From Deinococcus humi (GTDB lineage Bacteria; Deinococcota; Deinococci; Deinococcales; Deinococcaceae): DNA of 64,000 nucleotides. This document shows positions 26,395-36,232 of the stretch, piece by piece. The stretch is from NCBI RefSeq assembly GCF_014201875.1, contig NZ_JACHFL010000022.1:11083-75082 (forward strand), in the 5' to 3' direction. Both the position numbers and the translations under genes were made by a program. Each line of letters opens with the position of its first letter. Positions within the stretch are counted from its first letter, which is position 1. The notes below the pieces were generated by a model. The model made no database searches. It had not been told where the DNA came from and was given only the letters and a program-made list of their open reading frames with translations.

Positions 26395-28509
26395 GTGTCT
26401 GAGTCGCACGCCTTCTCCCCGGACCTTCAGCTCCTGAGTCAGGCCCTGGCGGCCAGCGTTCACAGCGTGGTGATTGCCGACGCCCGGCTGCTAGACCTGC
26501 CCATCATCTACGTCAATCCAGCCTTTGAACGCATGAGTGGCTCCCCCGCCTCCGAGGCCCTCGGACGCAACTGCCGTTTCTTGCAGGGTCAGGACCGGGA
26601 CCAGGCGGCCAGGAAAGACCTTCGGCAGGCGATTGCAGCGGGGCGCAGCACCACCGTCATCCTGCGCAACTACCGTCTCGACGGCACGCTGTTCTTCAAT
26701 GAACTCACCATCAGTCCCATCCATGACGCGGCAGGCACCGTCACGCACTTCCTGGGCTTCCAGACCGATGTGACCAAACGGGAGACAGCCTCCGCCCTGA
26801 TGACGTCCCTCCAGGGCCTGACAGAGGTGTTGGCCGCGGTCCGGACCCAGCAGGAGGTCACAGACCTCCTGCTGCGCGACGCACGGGGTGCTTTGAATGC
26901 TGTCTCCGGCGCGGTCCTGCTGGTCCAGGATGGGCGGTTGCATGTCGTGGCGCGCAGGGGTGATGACGACGCGAGCATCTGGCAGGACGGGGACCTCGAC
27001 GGTCACCGGCCCAGCCCGGATGCGCTGCGCACGAACACCCCACTGTTCTTTCGGGAGGGCGGCGAGCTGACGGCCGCGTATCCGGAACTTGAGGCCCGAA
27101 CGGGAGGGGTGGCCGCCGTCGCCACCGCGGTGCTGCCCATGGTGGAAGGCGGTCAACCGCTGGGCGTGATCGTCCTGGATTTCCAAGAGCCGCACGACTT
27201 CACTCCGGACGAGGAACGTTTTATGAGGACACTGGCTGCACAGTGCGCCCTGGCCCTGGACCGTGCCCGGCTCTCCGGTGATCTAGAGCGTCAGGTGAGG
27301 GACCGCACCGCTGAACTCGAAGCCTTCGTACGCTTCACTGAGGCGGCGGACAGCGAGATCGACGTGCTGAATTTGGCCGGGCGGGCGGTGGAGGTGCTGA
27401 GCCTCCTGTTTCCTGGCTGCACCAACGACTATTACGCCCTGGAGGATGGCCTGTGGAAGCTTAAGGTCCATACCCCTGATCTGGAGGACGATCCGGACCT
27501 GCTGGACTCCCTGAGAGCGGGGCTGCCGCTCGATACCCCCGTGTTCGCCGGGCCGATGCAAACGGGTCAACCCATCTTCGTTGACGGCTGGGACCCCCAG
27601 AAGGAACGAGTCGCCGGAACCGAAGCCTTCAAGAGCGTTGCCATTTATCCGCTCGCCATCGGCGGCCGCCCCCAGGCGATGTTCGTGTTGGGTTTCAGAG
27701 ACACGGCACGTTGGTCCGTACACCACCAGGCGGTGTTCCGAGCGGTGGGGCGCAGCCTGGGGTTGGCCCTGGACCGCACGGAGACCGCCCGGCAACTCAA
27801 GGCCCAGCGTGATCTCTTGCAGGCGTCCAACGAGGAGCTCGAGGCGTTCACGTACAGCGTGTCGCATGACCTGCGGACCCCGGTGCGGCACATCCTCAGC
27901 TTCGGCGATCTACTGCGCCGTGAGCTGCCGACGCCGCTGGATGCGAAGGCGGAGCGCTACTTCGGGATCGTCCGAACCGCCGCCGACACCCTCAGCATGC
28001 TGATCGACGGCATGCTGGACGTTTCCCGCACCTCACGTCAGGCGCTCAAGGTTGAGCAGGTCAACCTTGAGCGCCTGTTCACTGAGGCCCGGCAGAAAAT
28101 GGCGGTGGACCGGCCGCAGCGCCAGATCGACTGGCACATCAGTTCTCTGCCCACCGTCGTCGGAGACGCCGAGCTGCTGCGCCGGGTGATCACGGCGCTG
28201 GTGGACAATGCCGTGAAGTTCATCCGAAGCCGGGACCGGGCGGTGATCAGGGTCTGGGCTGAGGAACGGGGTCAGAGCTGGGCCGTGCTGGTACGTGACA
28301 ACGGGGTGGGCTTCAATCCACAGTACAGCAACAAGCTGTTCAGCATGTTTCAGCGCCTGCACCGTGCGGAAGACTTTGAGGGGGCAGCGGTCAGCCTGGC
28401 GAATGCACGCCGGATCATGACCCGGCATGGCGGAACGATGATGGCAGAGGGGCAGCCAGATCAGGGGGCCACCTTCAGCTTCATCCTCCCCAAGGTTCTC
28501 AGCTCGTGA
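26395..28509 (+). CDS. LOV-domain blue-light sensor histidine kinase with degenerate G2 box
   Basis: A 704-residue protein. Residues about 15-130 form a LOV domain with the photoactive motif GRNCRFLQG (Cys60) and the flavin-contact residues N and Q (NYRLDGTLFFNEL, LGFQTDV). Two GAF domains follow (about 150-300 and 310-465), then HisKA (SVSHDLRTPVRH, His at about 489) and HATPase_c. The N box (LVDNAVKFI), G1 (DNGVGFN) and F box (NKLFSMFQRLH) are normal. In the G2 position, however, the sequence is FEGAAVSLANARRI instead of G-T-G-I-G-L. ATP binding may be weakened. Start is GTG at 26395. No partner regulator is adjacent. Confidence 0.88.
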   Translation: MSESHAFSPDLQLLSQALAASVHSVVIADARLLDLPIIYVNPAFERMSGSPASEALGRNCRFLQGQDRDQAARKDLRQAIAAGRSTTVILRNYRLDGTLFFNELTISPIHDAAGTVTHFLGFQTDVTKRETASALMTSLQGLTEVLAAVRTQQEVTDLLLRDARGALNAVSGAVLLVQDGRLHVVARRGDDDASIWQDGDLDGHRPSPDALRTNTPLFFREGGELTAAYPELEARTGGVAAVATAVLPMVEGGQPLGVIVLDFQEPHDFTPDEERFMRTLAAQCALALDRARLSGDLERQVRDRTAELEAFVRFTEAADSEIDVLNLAGRAVEVLSLLFPGCTNDYYALEDGLWKLKVHTPDLEDDPDLLDSLRAGLPLDTPVFAGPMQTGQPIFVDGWDPQKERVAGTEAFKSVAIYPLAIGGRPQAMFVLGFRDTARWSVHHQAVFRAVGRSLGLALDRTETARQLKAQRDLLQASNEELEAFTYSVSHDLRTPVRHILSFGDLLRRELPTPLDAKAERYFGIVRTAADTLSMLIDGMLDVSRTSRQALKVEQVNLERLFTEARQKMAVDRPQRQIDWHISSLPTVVGDAELLRRVITALVDNAVKFIRSRDRAVIRVWAEERGQSWAVLVRDNGVGFNPQYSNKLFSMFQRLHRAEDFEGAAVSLANARRIMTRHGGTMMAEGQPDQGATFSFILPKVLSS

Positions 28510-28621
28510 CCGCGCCTCAAATCAGGCGTGCCGCTGGCCCGCTGGGGTAACGGCAAGATCCAAGAATTTTACACCGCTAAGGAAAGTTACCCGCCAGCAC
28601 AGCATTCTCGGCTTCCCACCG

Positions 28622-28888
28622 TTACGTCCCCAGCTCCAGCCGCTTGGCCGCCTGCTGATAGGCACCATTCACAGCCTCCAGCGACAGATGCTGATACACC
28701 TTCAGATTTTTCTTGCTGGCCTGGCCGCTGAGAAGCTGGATCTGCGCGTCCGACAGCTTCTCTCCAGTCAGGAACGTCAGCATCTGATGCCGGAACAAAG
28801 GCGGATGCACCGCGTCCCCCAACTCCGCCTGGACGCGGTAACCCTGTACGATCTGCTGAACGCGCCCAACGGTATACGGGGTGACCTG
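28622..28888 (-). pseudogene. Tyrosine recombinase, C-terminal fragment
   Basis: VTPYTVGRVQQIVQGY and HPPLFRHQMLTFLTGEKLSD, then IQLLSGQASKKNLKVYQHLS, are the C-terminal box of an XerD/integrase-type recombinase. The H-x-x-R motif (HPPLFRH) and the catalytic Tyr (VYQHLS) are kept, and the usual GH is GQ. A TAG (28892-28894) precedes it and the N-terminal two thirds are missing. It lies tail-on behind the larger recombinase pseudogene. Confidence 0.75.
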
Positions 28889-28907
28889 AGACTAGGACCC
28901 AAAACCA

Positions 28908-28930
28908 GCGCTAAGGAACTTAGCGCTGCC
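28908..28930 (-). terminator. Perfect inverted repeat over the stop codon of the recombinase
   Basis: CAGCGCTAAG and CTTAGCGCTG are perfect ten-base arms with loop GAA, and contain the TAA stop of the recombinase at 28920-28922. On the minus strand GGTTTTGGG follows, so it may terminate transcription; a recombination site is also possible. Confidence 0.45.
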
Positions 28931-29777
28931 TGCGCCGCCAGGTTCGGAGTTCGGCATCGGCCAAAGTGTCGCTGATCTCGGCATAGCGCAGGGTGGTCTG
29001 AATGTGGCGGTGGCCCAGCCGCTTGCGGATGGTTCCCAGACTCACGCCCCCGTTGACCAATTCCGTCGCGTGGCTGTGGCGCAACTGATGCATCGTGCTG
29101 GTCACGCCTGCGAGAGCCGCGTAGCGCTGCCAGCGCTCCTGCACGCTCTGATACCGCAGCGGCCCACCACGCCCGTTCTTTTGCGCCTGAAACAGCGGCC
29201 CGTGTGTGTAGTCCAGAGACCGCAGATACTTCCGCAGCGCGTTGACCAGGCGGGGATCATCGAGCAGCGCCGGACGGTGCTGCTCTCCCTTGCCCAGCAC
29301 GATCAAATGTTCATCTCACCTGGCAAGATCAAGATCGTCCAGATGGATGTTCAGCGCCTCGCTGATCCGCAGCCCCGTTTCAAAGACCAGCCGGAACAGC
29401 AGGGTGTCCCGTGTCTGCCGCGCAGGACTGACGGCAAAGATGCGCTCAATGTGGTCCCGGCGCAGACCGCGCGGGTGGGGCAGTGGAATTTTGGGACGTT
29501 CAATATGCTGGGTGGGATCAAGGTCTGGCCCGCCATGCTGCCGATTCCAGCGACAGAAGCGCTCAAAAGCGGTCTACTTGCGGTTCTGGGTAGAGGCAGC
29601 CCATCCGTGGGCTGCGAAGTACGCTTCCAGAGCTGCCGCATCCAGCTTTTTGCCGTTGTCCTGCAACCAGCGTTGGAGGTGGGTCAGGGCTGCCCGGTAG
29701 GCCCGGATGGTGGCCGGGCTGCGATTCAGCCCCGCAAGGAAATGCGCGGCGGCGATTTGAACATCACTGGGATTCAT
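28920..29777 (-). pseudogene. Tyrosine recombinase/integrase with two in-frame stop codons
   Basis: One frame codes for a complete phage-type integrase of about 285 residues. It has an N-terminal core-binding domain (AAAHFLAGLNRSPATIRAYR, THLQRWL) and a catalytic domain (FRLVFETGLRISEALNIHLD with the first Arg, MHQLRHSHATELVNGG with H-x-x-R, LGHRHIQTTLRYAEI with the final His and Tyr). It is interrupted by TAG at 29574-29576 and TGA at 29316-29318, both explained by single C-to-T changes. The likely ATG is at 29777; the frame open to 29834 includes the end of the adjoining IS1182 element. Inactive as read. Confidence 0.85.
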
Positions 29778-29791
29778 ACCTGTGATAAGAG

Positions 29792-31503
29792 CCTGATACT
29801 GGTGGCGAAGTTGGTCAGGTGCAAACTGGAGCATGTTGCGCCCTGAACCCATCGGTGCCATCCCTGAAGAAACAGTTCGTGTGGCTCGGGCTGCCTTTCG
29901 AAAAGGCAGCCTCGCCATGCGGTTACGAGACGAGCTGGGAACGCTGTACACCAACGCGGATTTTGCTGACCTGTATCCCAACCTCGGCCAGCCTGCCCTA
30001 TCTCCCTGGCGATTGGCCCTGGTCACCGTGCTGCAATTTTTGGAGAACCTGACGGACCGTCAGGTGGCGGATCAGGTCCGAGGTCGGGTGGACTGGAAGT
30101 ACGCCCTGGGACTCGATCTCACTGACCCCGGTTTCGACCGGAGTGTGCTGAGCGAGTTTCGGACCCGTCTGACCCAGAACCAAGCCGAAGCGCGGCTGCT
30201 GGACCGCATGCTGGAGCACTTCCAAACTAAGGGATTGATTCGTGCCCGTGGGCATCAGCGTACCGATTCCACACACGTCCTGGCTGCGGTACGACGACTC
30301 CAACGGTTGGAATCGGCAGCGGAAATGGTGCGGGCGGCATTGAATGCGTTGAGTGGGGCGGACCCTGAATGGGTCCGCCGTGTCGCACAGCCCGAGTGGT
30401 TTGAGCGCTACGGGCACCGGGTCGAGGACTACCGCCTCCCGAAAGGCAAAGCTACCCGTGAAGCGTATGGCTTAGCGGTGGCTACTGACGGCTTTACCCT
30501 GCTGGACGCGCTCAACGGCGAAGGGACCCCCGAGGGTCTTCGTCGCCTGCCGATGATCAAAGTGTTCGAACAGTGGTGGGCGCAGAATTTCATTCGTGAA
30601 GAAGGGCGGATTCGCTGGCGACGAGGCGACGAACTGGCCCCCTCAGGTGAACGCTTCAACTCCCCTTACGACGCCGAAGCGGCTTACTCCACCCGTCGTG
30701 AGCACGAGTGGATCGGGTACAAGGTCCATATCAGCGAGACTTGTGATGCAGAGTTGCCGCACCTGATCACCCACGTCCACACCACCAATTCCACCATCCA
30801 GGATGTCACCAGTACAGCCCCGATCCATGCGGCCTTGGCTCAGCGCAACCTCCTCCCTGAGAAACACATCGTGGATGCTGGATACATTGACGCGGAGCTG
30901 TTGGCCTCCAGCGTGCCGGAACACGGCGTCAATCTCATCGGTCCGACCCGCGAGAACCGAAGTTGGCAAGCCCGTGCGGGCACGGGCTACGCCGCCAGCC
31001 ACTTTCAGATCGACTGGGACCACTGCCAAGTCACCTGTCCGCAGGGTGCGACGACGCGAGGCTGGTATCCAACGGTGAACCGCTTTGGCACGCTGGAGAT
31101 CCTCATTCAGTTTGATCGGGAGGTCTGCGCCGCGTGTGCCGTTCGATCCCTGTGCACCAAGGCCAAAGGTGGACGCCGCGTGGTGATCCAACCCCGTGAG
31201 AAACACGAAGCGCTACGGCTGGCACGCGAATACGCCACTTCACAGGAGTGGCAAGCCCTGTACCACCGGCGTGCCGGAATCGAGGGCACCTTGTCCCAAG
31301 GCACCCGTGCCTTGGGCCTCCGTCGTACACGCTATCGGGGTCTGAGGAAAACGGCCTTGCAACATGCCGCTACTTGCGCTGCCATCAATGTTCTTCGCGC
31401 GGTGAGCTGGCTGAACGGGGACAAGCCAGGCCGAACCCGCGTCTCCCGCTTCAGCCAGCTAGCCGTCTCCGCCTGATCCGCCGACTTCGCCACCAGAGTC
31501 AGG
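29792..31503 (+). mobile_element. IS1182-type insertion sequence, apparently intact
   Basis: Terminal inverted repeats CCTGATACTGGTGGCGAAGT (29792-29811 region) and, reversed, CCTGACTCTGGTGGCGAAGT (31484-31503) differ at a few positions. The element is about 1.7 kb with one transposase gene. It lies 15 bp upstream of the start of the integrase pseudogene and so has displaced that gene's promoter. No target duplication was recognised. Confidence 0.75.
29833..31476 (+). CDS. IS1182-family transposase
   Basis: A 547-residue DDE transposase, full length for the family. The N-terminal domain shows LYTNADFADLYPNLGQPALS and FLENLTDRQVADQVRGRVDW. The DDE core has the first Asp in RTDSTHVLAAV, a second in IVDAGYIDAELL, and a C-terminal domain with a CAACAVRSLCTKAK zinc-knuckle-like motif and RRAGIEGTLSQGTRALGLRR containing the catalytic Glu. 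The uninterrupted frame and flanking inverted repeats suggest it may still be active, unlike all other transposons in the window. Confidence 0.92.
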   Translation: MLRPEPIGAIPEETVRVARAAFRKGSLAMRLRDELGTLYTNADFADLYPNLGQPALSPWRLALVTVLQFLENLTDRQVADQVRGRVDWKYALGLDLTDPGFDRSVLSEFRTRLTQNQAEARLLDRMLEHFQTKGLIRARGHQRTDSTHVLAAVRRLQRLESAAEMVRAALNALSGADPEWVRRVAQPEWFERYGHRVEDYRLPKGKATREAYGLAVATDGFTLLDALNGEGTPEGLRRLPMIKVFEQWWAQNFIREEGRIRWRRGDELAPSGERFNSPYDAEAAYSTRREHEWIGYKVHISETCDAELPHLITHVHTTNSTIQDVTSTAPIHAALAQRNLLPEKHIVDAGYIDAELLASSVPEHGVNLIGPTRENRSWQARAGTGYAASHFQIDWDHCQVTCPQGATTRGWYPTVNRFGTLEILIQFDREVCAACAVRSLCTKAKGGRRVVIQPREKHEALRLAREYATSQEWQALYHRRAGIEGTLSQGTRALGLRRTRYRGLRKTALQHAATCAAINVLRAVSWLNGDKPGRTRVSRFSQLAVSA

Positions 31504-31632
31504 AGAATGACCGCAGGAAGGACGTCTGGTACATCAGGCTTGCTGAGCTAGATTCTCTCCTCACCGAGATCTGATGCGTCGAAATCGCTCCACTGGAACT
31601 GCGCTTTTCCCGCTCTGTGACATGATGACGCC

Positions 31633-32490
31633 ATGTCCGGGCATCGGTTGACCACGCACGCGCGCATGCCTGTGCAGAGTTGGCGCGCGCTTGAACTCGG
31701 TGGCCTCGACTTGCTCCACGGTAGCTTCACCACCCACGCCTTTGCCCGGCACACCCACGACACCTACAGCATCGGACTCCTCGGCCACGGCGCGATGACC
31801 TTCGATTGCCAGGGGGCCACTCACACCCTGCGCCCTGGCCTGATCGGCCTCATCCACCCAGACGAAGTTCACACTGGACACGCCGAGACCACCGACGGCT
31901 GGACGTACCGCAACTTCTACCCGGACGTTCCGCTCCTCCAGGGGGCCTTCACCGACTTTGATGATGCTTCAGACGCGCTTCCCCGCCTCCCCGTCGTGAT
32001 CGACGATCCAGCGCTGTTTCAGTCGCTGGTCACCGCACACCGGGCTTTTGAGGAGCACGCTTCCAGTCTGACACGCGAATCCCTGATGCGCGCCGCGCTA
32101 ACCCATCTGGTGAGGCGGCACGCCTTCCAGCCCCCAGCTCTGAGAACGGCCCTGCACGAGCCAGGTGCGCTGCGCCTGGTGCGCTCCCAGTTGGAAGACG
32201 AGTTCGCGCGCAACGTGACCCTGGACGAGCTGGCAGCCACCACCGGACTCAACCCCTTCACGCTGCTGCGGGCGTTTCGCCGCACCTACGGTCTACCGCC
32301 GCACGCGTATCAACTCCAGGTTCGGCTCAGACACGCCAAGCGTTTTCTGCGAGGCGGCGAAACCGTTGTGGACGCCGCGTTGCTCGCAGGCTTTGCCGAT
32401 CAGAGTCACCTCGGCAGGCACTTTCGCCGCACCTTTGGTGTCACGCCGCAGCAGTACCGCCGGGGCGTCAAGAACGTTCTATCTTCCTGA
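31633..32490 (+). CDS. AraC-family transcriptional regulator
   Basis: A 285-residue protein. An N-terminal AraC-type cupin (about 20-130; FARHTHDTYSIGLLGHGAM, LIGLIHPDEVHTGHAE) precedes a C-terminal pair of helix-turn-helix motifs (about 185-280; NVTLDELAATTGLNPFTLLR and FADQSHLGRHFRRTFGVTPQ, ending QQYRR). It lies 25 bases ahead of a DMT-family transporter gene on the same strand and probably controls it. The inducer is unknown. Confidence 0.93.
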   Translation: MSGHRLTTHARMPVQSWRALELGGLDLLHGSFTTHAFARHTHDTYSIGLLGHGAMTFDCQGATHTLRPGLIGLIHPDEVHTGHAETTDGWTYRNFYPDVPLLQGAFTDFDDASDALPRLPVVIDDPALFQSLVTAHRAFEEHASSLTRESLMRAALTHLVRRHAFQPPALRTALHEPGALRLVRSQLEDEFARNVTLDELAATTGLNPFTLLRAFRRTYGLPPHAYQLQVRLRHAKRFLRGGETVVDAALLAGFADQSHLGRHFRRTFGVTPQQYRRGVKNVLSS

Positions 32491-32515
32491 GCGCCTGACC
32501 CACTAGCGTCCCCCC

Positions 32516-33421
32516 ATGCTCTTTGCCGCCACGCCGGACGCGCGCCGTTCGGTCCATGCCCGCCTCCACCTCGCGCTCGCCATGTTGCTGGCGGGCAGTT
32601 CCGTGGTGATGACCAAGATCGTCGGGGCGAGTCTGCCTCTCTTTCTCGCCAACGCCCTGATCCTGCTGCCCGCCTCGGTGGTCCTGATCGGACTGACCTG
32701 GTGGCGGGAAGGGCCGGTCCGCGTCCCACCGGACGCGTGGCGTCCGCTGATCCTGCAAGCCTTGTGCGGCATCGTGCTGTTCCGGATCTTTCTTTTTTAC
32801 GGTATTCCCCTCACGTCAGCAGCCTCAGCAGGCATCCTGACCAGCGCCGTCCCCGCCGTGACGGCCTTGCTTGCCTGGCTCCTTTTGCGCGAACGCCTGG
32901 GGGCCAGGGACATCATCGGCGTCGCGCTGACCGCCCTCGGCATTCTGGTGTTGACGGTCCCCGGCGCGTCACCGGACGCAGGCGCACGTCCCCTGCTGGG
33001 CGGCCTCTTCGTCCTGGGGGCGGTGTTCGGTGAAGCGTCGTGGAACGTGCTGAGTCGCCTGTCCGGCGCACGTCTCAGTCCACTGGCCGCCACCACCGTG
33101 GTCACGACGCTCGCCCTGCTCCTGTTCCTGCCTCTGGCTGTCCCCGAGGCCCTGCACTTCGACTTCTCCAGTCTGACCCTCGGTGACGGCGTGGCCCTCC
33201 TCTATTACGCCCTGGGAGCCACTGTACTGGCCTATGTCCTGTGGTTTGCCGGGGTGCGCTATCTGAGCGCGAGTACAGCCGCCGTGTACACCGGATGGCT
33301 CCCCGTCAGCGCCGTGGCGCTCTCCGCCCTGGCGCTGCATGAACGGCTGACGCTGTGGCACGCCCTGGGGCTGGCCTGCGTCCTGTGCGCCACCGTTGTT
33401 TTCGCCCGCTCAGAAGAATGA
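32516..33421 (+). CDS. EamA/DMT-superfamily transporter
   Basis: A 301-residue inner-membrane protein with ten predicted helices in two EamA halves (LAMLLAGSSVVMTKIVGASL; GALFVLGAVFGEASWNVLSR-like second half). Each half ends in the usual GE/helix pattern (LLLRERLGARDIIGVALTAL; ALALHERLTLWHALGLACVL). DMT exporters move amino acids or metabolites. It is probably cotranscribed with the AraC gene before it and the B3/B4 gene after it (the TGA overlaps an ATG at 33418). Substrate unknown. Confidence 0.92.
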   Translation: MLFAATPDARRSVHARLHLALAMLLAGSSVVMTKIVGASLPLFLANALILLPASVVLIGLTWWREGPVRVPPDAWRPLILQALCGIVLFRIFLFYGIPLTSAASAGILTSAVPAVTALLAWLLLRERLGARDIIGVALTALGILVLTVPGASPDAGARPLLGGLFVLGAVFGEASWNVLSRLSGARLSPLAATTVVTTLALLLFLPLAVPEALHFDFSSLTLGDGVALLYYALGATVLAYVLWFAGVRYLSASTAAVYTGWLPVSAVALSALALHERLTLWHALGLACVLCATVVFARSEE

Positions 33422-33435
33422 AAAAGGAGATCAAC

Positions 33436-34125
33436 ATGGAGATTCAAACGACACCTGCGTGGCAGGAGGCATTCCCCGGCGGGCATGTTGGGGCGCTGCT
33501 CTTGAACAACATCGACAACACGAGGCGGGGACCTGAACTCGAAGAGCGCAAGCGGAGCCTGGAAACACGGCTGCGGGCCGAGTTCGGCCACCTCTCCCGC
33601 GCTGAGCTGCTCGAGCTTGAGGTGCTGAATGCCTACCGGGCGTATTACAGGGGGTTTGACCAGACCTACCATGTCCAGCTTCAACAGGAGTCCATCGTCC
33701 ACAAGAACAAGGCCATGCCGAACGTGAGTCCGCTCGTGGACGCCAGCTTTCTCGCTGAGCTTGAAACGCTGGTGCTGACGGCCAGCCACGATGCGGACCG
33801 ACTGGCGTGGCCACTGACCATCGACGTGACGCAGGGTGGGGAGGCGTTCGAGCAGATGAACGGCAAGGTCCGCAGTCTCAAGGCCAGCGACATGATGATG
33901 GCGGACACCCAGGGCACCGTCTGCACCATCCTGTACGGGCAGGATCGGCGGACGCCGGTTTCAACAGCGACGCGGCGCGTTCTGTACGTGTGTTATGCGC
34001 CCCCTGGCGTAACAGAGCAGCGGGTTCGGCAGCAACTGGACATCATGCTCAGTCACGTGCGGCTCTTCGCGTCTGGAGTGCAGGTAGAAGGTCTGGAGAT
34101 TTTTACGGGTGGAGTCACTTCGTGA
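33436..34125 (+). CDS. B3/B4-domain protein (PheT editing-domain-like)
   Basis: A 229-residue stand-alone B3/B4 domain, as in the editing module of phenylalanyl-tRNA synthetase beta chain. Recognisable parts are YRAYYRGFDQTYHVQLQQES, KAMPNVSPLVDASFLAELET, the Asp/Thr strand of DADRLAWPLTIDVTQGGEAF, and LKASDMMMADTQGTVCTILY. Such proteins may remove wrongly charged or modified amino acids. ATG at 33436 is chosen for its perfect AAGGAG; ATG 33418 overlaps the transporter stop. Placement next to an amino-acid-type exporter fits an amino-acid detoxification cassette, by inference. Confidence 0.8.
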   Translation: MEIQTTPAWQEAFPGGHVGALLLNNIDNTRRGPELEERKRSLETRLRAEFGHLSRAELLELEVLNAYRAYYRGFDQTYHVQLQQESIVHKNKAMPNVSPLVDASFLAELETLVLTASHDADRLAWPLTIDVTQGGEAFEQMNGKVRSLKASDMMMADTQGTVCTILYGQDRRTPVSTATRRVLYVCYAPPGVTEQRVRQQLDIMLSHVRLFASGVQVEGLEIFTGGVTS

Positions 34126-34131
34126 GCAGGA

Positions 34132-34180
34132 GGGGTCAATAAATTGGAACAGACACGCCAAGTGCAGAGCTGATCCATTC
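34132..34180 (+). repeat. Left terminal repeat of a Tn3-family transposon (probable)
   Basis: GGGGTCAATAAATTGGAACA onwards, directly ahead of the transposase, has the GGGG start and 38-bp scale of Tn3-type ends. No matching right end is present in the window because the transposon is truncated. Confidence 0.4.
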
Positions 34181-35998
34181 ATGCCCGTCGAATTCATCCT
34201 CGATGATCAGGCTGCCCGTTACGGGCGGTTTGCGGCTGACCCTACGCCCGAGCAACTGGCCCCCTACTTCTTTCTGGATGAGGCCGATCTCACCTTGATC
34301 GCCGAGCGCCGCCGCAATCACAATAAACTCGGTTTCGCCGTCCAGCTCTGCACCCTGCGGTATCTGGGAACCTTTCTGCCCAACCCCATTCAGGTGCCAC
34401 AGGTGGCTGTCCGGCATGTCGCTGGTCAACTGGGCCTACCAGCAGACGTGTTCATGCCCTACGCCCTGCGCGAGGAAACCCGCTACACCCACCGCCACAG
34501 CATCATTCGGTCTCTGGAGTATCAGGAATTTGACGGGGTTCAGGCCTTCCGGCTGATCCGCCGGATCTACGCCCACCTCGCAGTGAGTGCCATCGGCCCC
34601 ATCGTCCTGTTCGATTTCGCCACGGCCCATCTGATTGCCCAGAAGGTGGTGCTGCCCGGTGTCAGTGCGCTGGCACGGCTGAGTGCGGAGCAGCGGCAGA
34701 GCCTGGAACGGTTGCTGGTGCTGCCGGAGGGCAAGTGGCAGACCCCACTCGAAGTCCTGCGCACGCCCTCTTCACGGGTGGGGGCGCTTTCTCTGACCTA
34801 GGCGCTGCACCGGGTAGTGCAGATTCGCGCCCCGGGCATTGGAGACCTTGACCTCTCCGACGTTCCCGAAGCCAGACAGGCCGTGCTGGTGCGCCACGCC
34901 CAGAAGGTGCGGGCGCAACTGATCGAGCGCTTGGGCGAGGAACGTCGTCTGGCCACCCTGCTGGTCTTCTTGCAACATCTGGAACGCACCGCCACCGACG
35001 ACGCACTGGACATCTTTCACGGTTTGATGGCGAGTTTTGCCCTGCGGGGCGAGGCAAAACGCAAACGGGAAAGCCTGCGTTCCCTGAAGGATCTGGACCA
35101 GGCGGCCTTGCTGCTGAGGGACGCCGTGCAGGTGCTGAACTCAGAAGGGCAGGACGCTCGCCAGCAGGTCATTGCGCAGGTGGGTAAGGCGGCCATGCGC
35201 GAGGCCGTGCGCGTGGTGGATGAACTTGCCAGACCTGCTGGGGAGGCCCTGCCTAAGGCGCTGAGCGACTCCTATACTACCATCCGGCGCTTTCAATGGC
35301 TGCTGTTACAGACCATCACCTTTACCGGAACACCTTCCGCGAAACCGCTGCTGGATGCGCTGGCATTTCTAACAAGGATGGAGCAGCCGGGGCGTGGCAC
35401 GCCCGGCTGGGGCGACGCTCCCCGGAGCGTCGTGCCTAAAAGCTGGGAGCGGCAGGTGTTTCCGCCCAAAGGCGAGTTCAACCATGAGGCGTACACCCTG
35501 TGCGTGCTGAAAAGCCTGATGCAGCCTTTTCAGCGCCGGGAAGTCTTCGTGGTTCGCAGCGCGCAGTACGGCGATCCACGGGCCGAACTGCTGCAAGGCG
35601 AAGCGTGGCTGGACGCCCGCGTGGACGTGTGCCGCGTCCTGGAACGCGAGCTTGATCCGGCCTCAGAGCTGTCCCGGCTCAGCCTTGAACTGGACCACGC
35701 TTACCACGAGGTGGGCCGCCATCTGGACACCAACGACGCCCTGTGGCTGACCCAGGAAGCGGGACAGACCCGTGTGCATCTGGCTGCCCCGGACGCCCTA
35801 GCTGAGCCGCCCAGCCTGAAAGTGCGGCGGGCCAAGACTTCGGCCCGCCTGCCGGTGGTTGATCTGGCGGAGCTGCTGATGGAAGTCCACGCGTTCACGG
35901 GTCTGGCGGATGCCTTCATCCAGAGGAATAACGAATCCGTGCTGGTACGACTTCAAAATCGGTCTGTGCACAGCGCATGGCCCAGCGGCGCAGGCTAA
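34181..35998 (+). pseudogene. Tn3-family transposase, truncated and with a premature stop
   Basis: The N-terminal DUF4158 domain (FILDDQAARYGRFAADPTPE, YFFLDEADLTLIAERRRNHN, LGFAVQLCTLRYLGTFLPNP) and the central helical part (AKRKRESLRSLKDLDQAALL, YTTIRRFQWLLLQTITFTGT) are clear. An in-frame TAG at 34799-34801 interrupts the gene; CAG to TAG would explain it. After HAFTGLADAF (about 35920) homology ends and the frame drifts to a stop at 35998, so the catalytic DDE part of the normal roughly 990-residue protein is gone. Confidence 0.85.
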
Positions 35999-36232
35999 CG
36001 TTGTTCAGCGTGCCTTCACGCTTCGAGCTCCCGTCAGGGGTCACCTGGTGTCTCTAGCGCAAATGAGCTCCCACCAGCAGATCATTCGGGTCGTACGGAT
36101 TGTCCATTCATGCGCGCCCAGAGCCTGGGTTGTGAGGTCTTGGAAAGCCAATGGCCTTTAATCTCTACTAACACCTTGCACCGGGTGCACTTGCTGGAAT
36201 GGACGCTCCCTTCCAATCGAGGTCCCTCTGCC

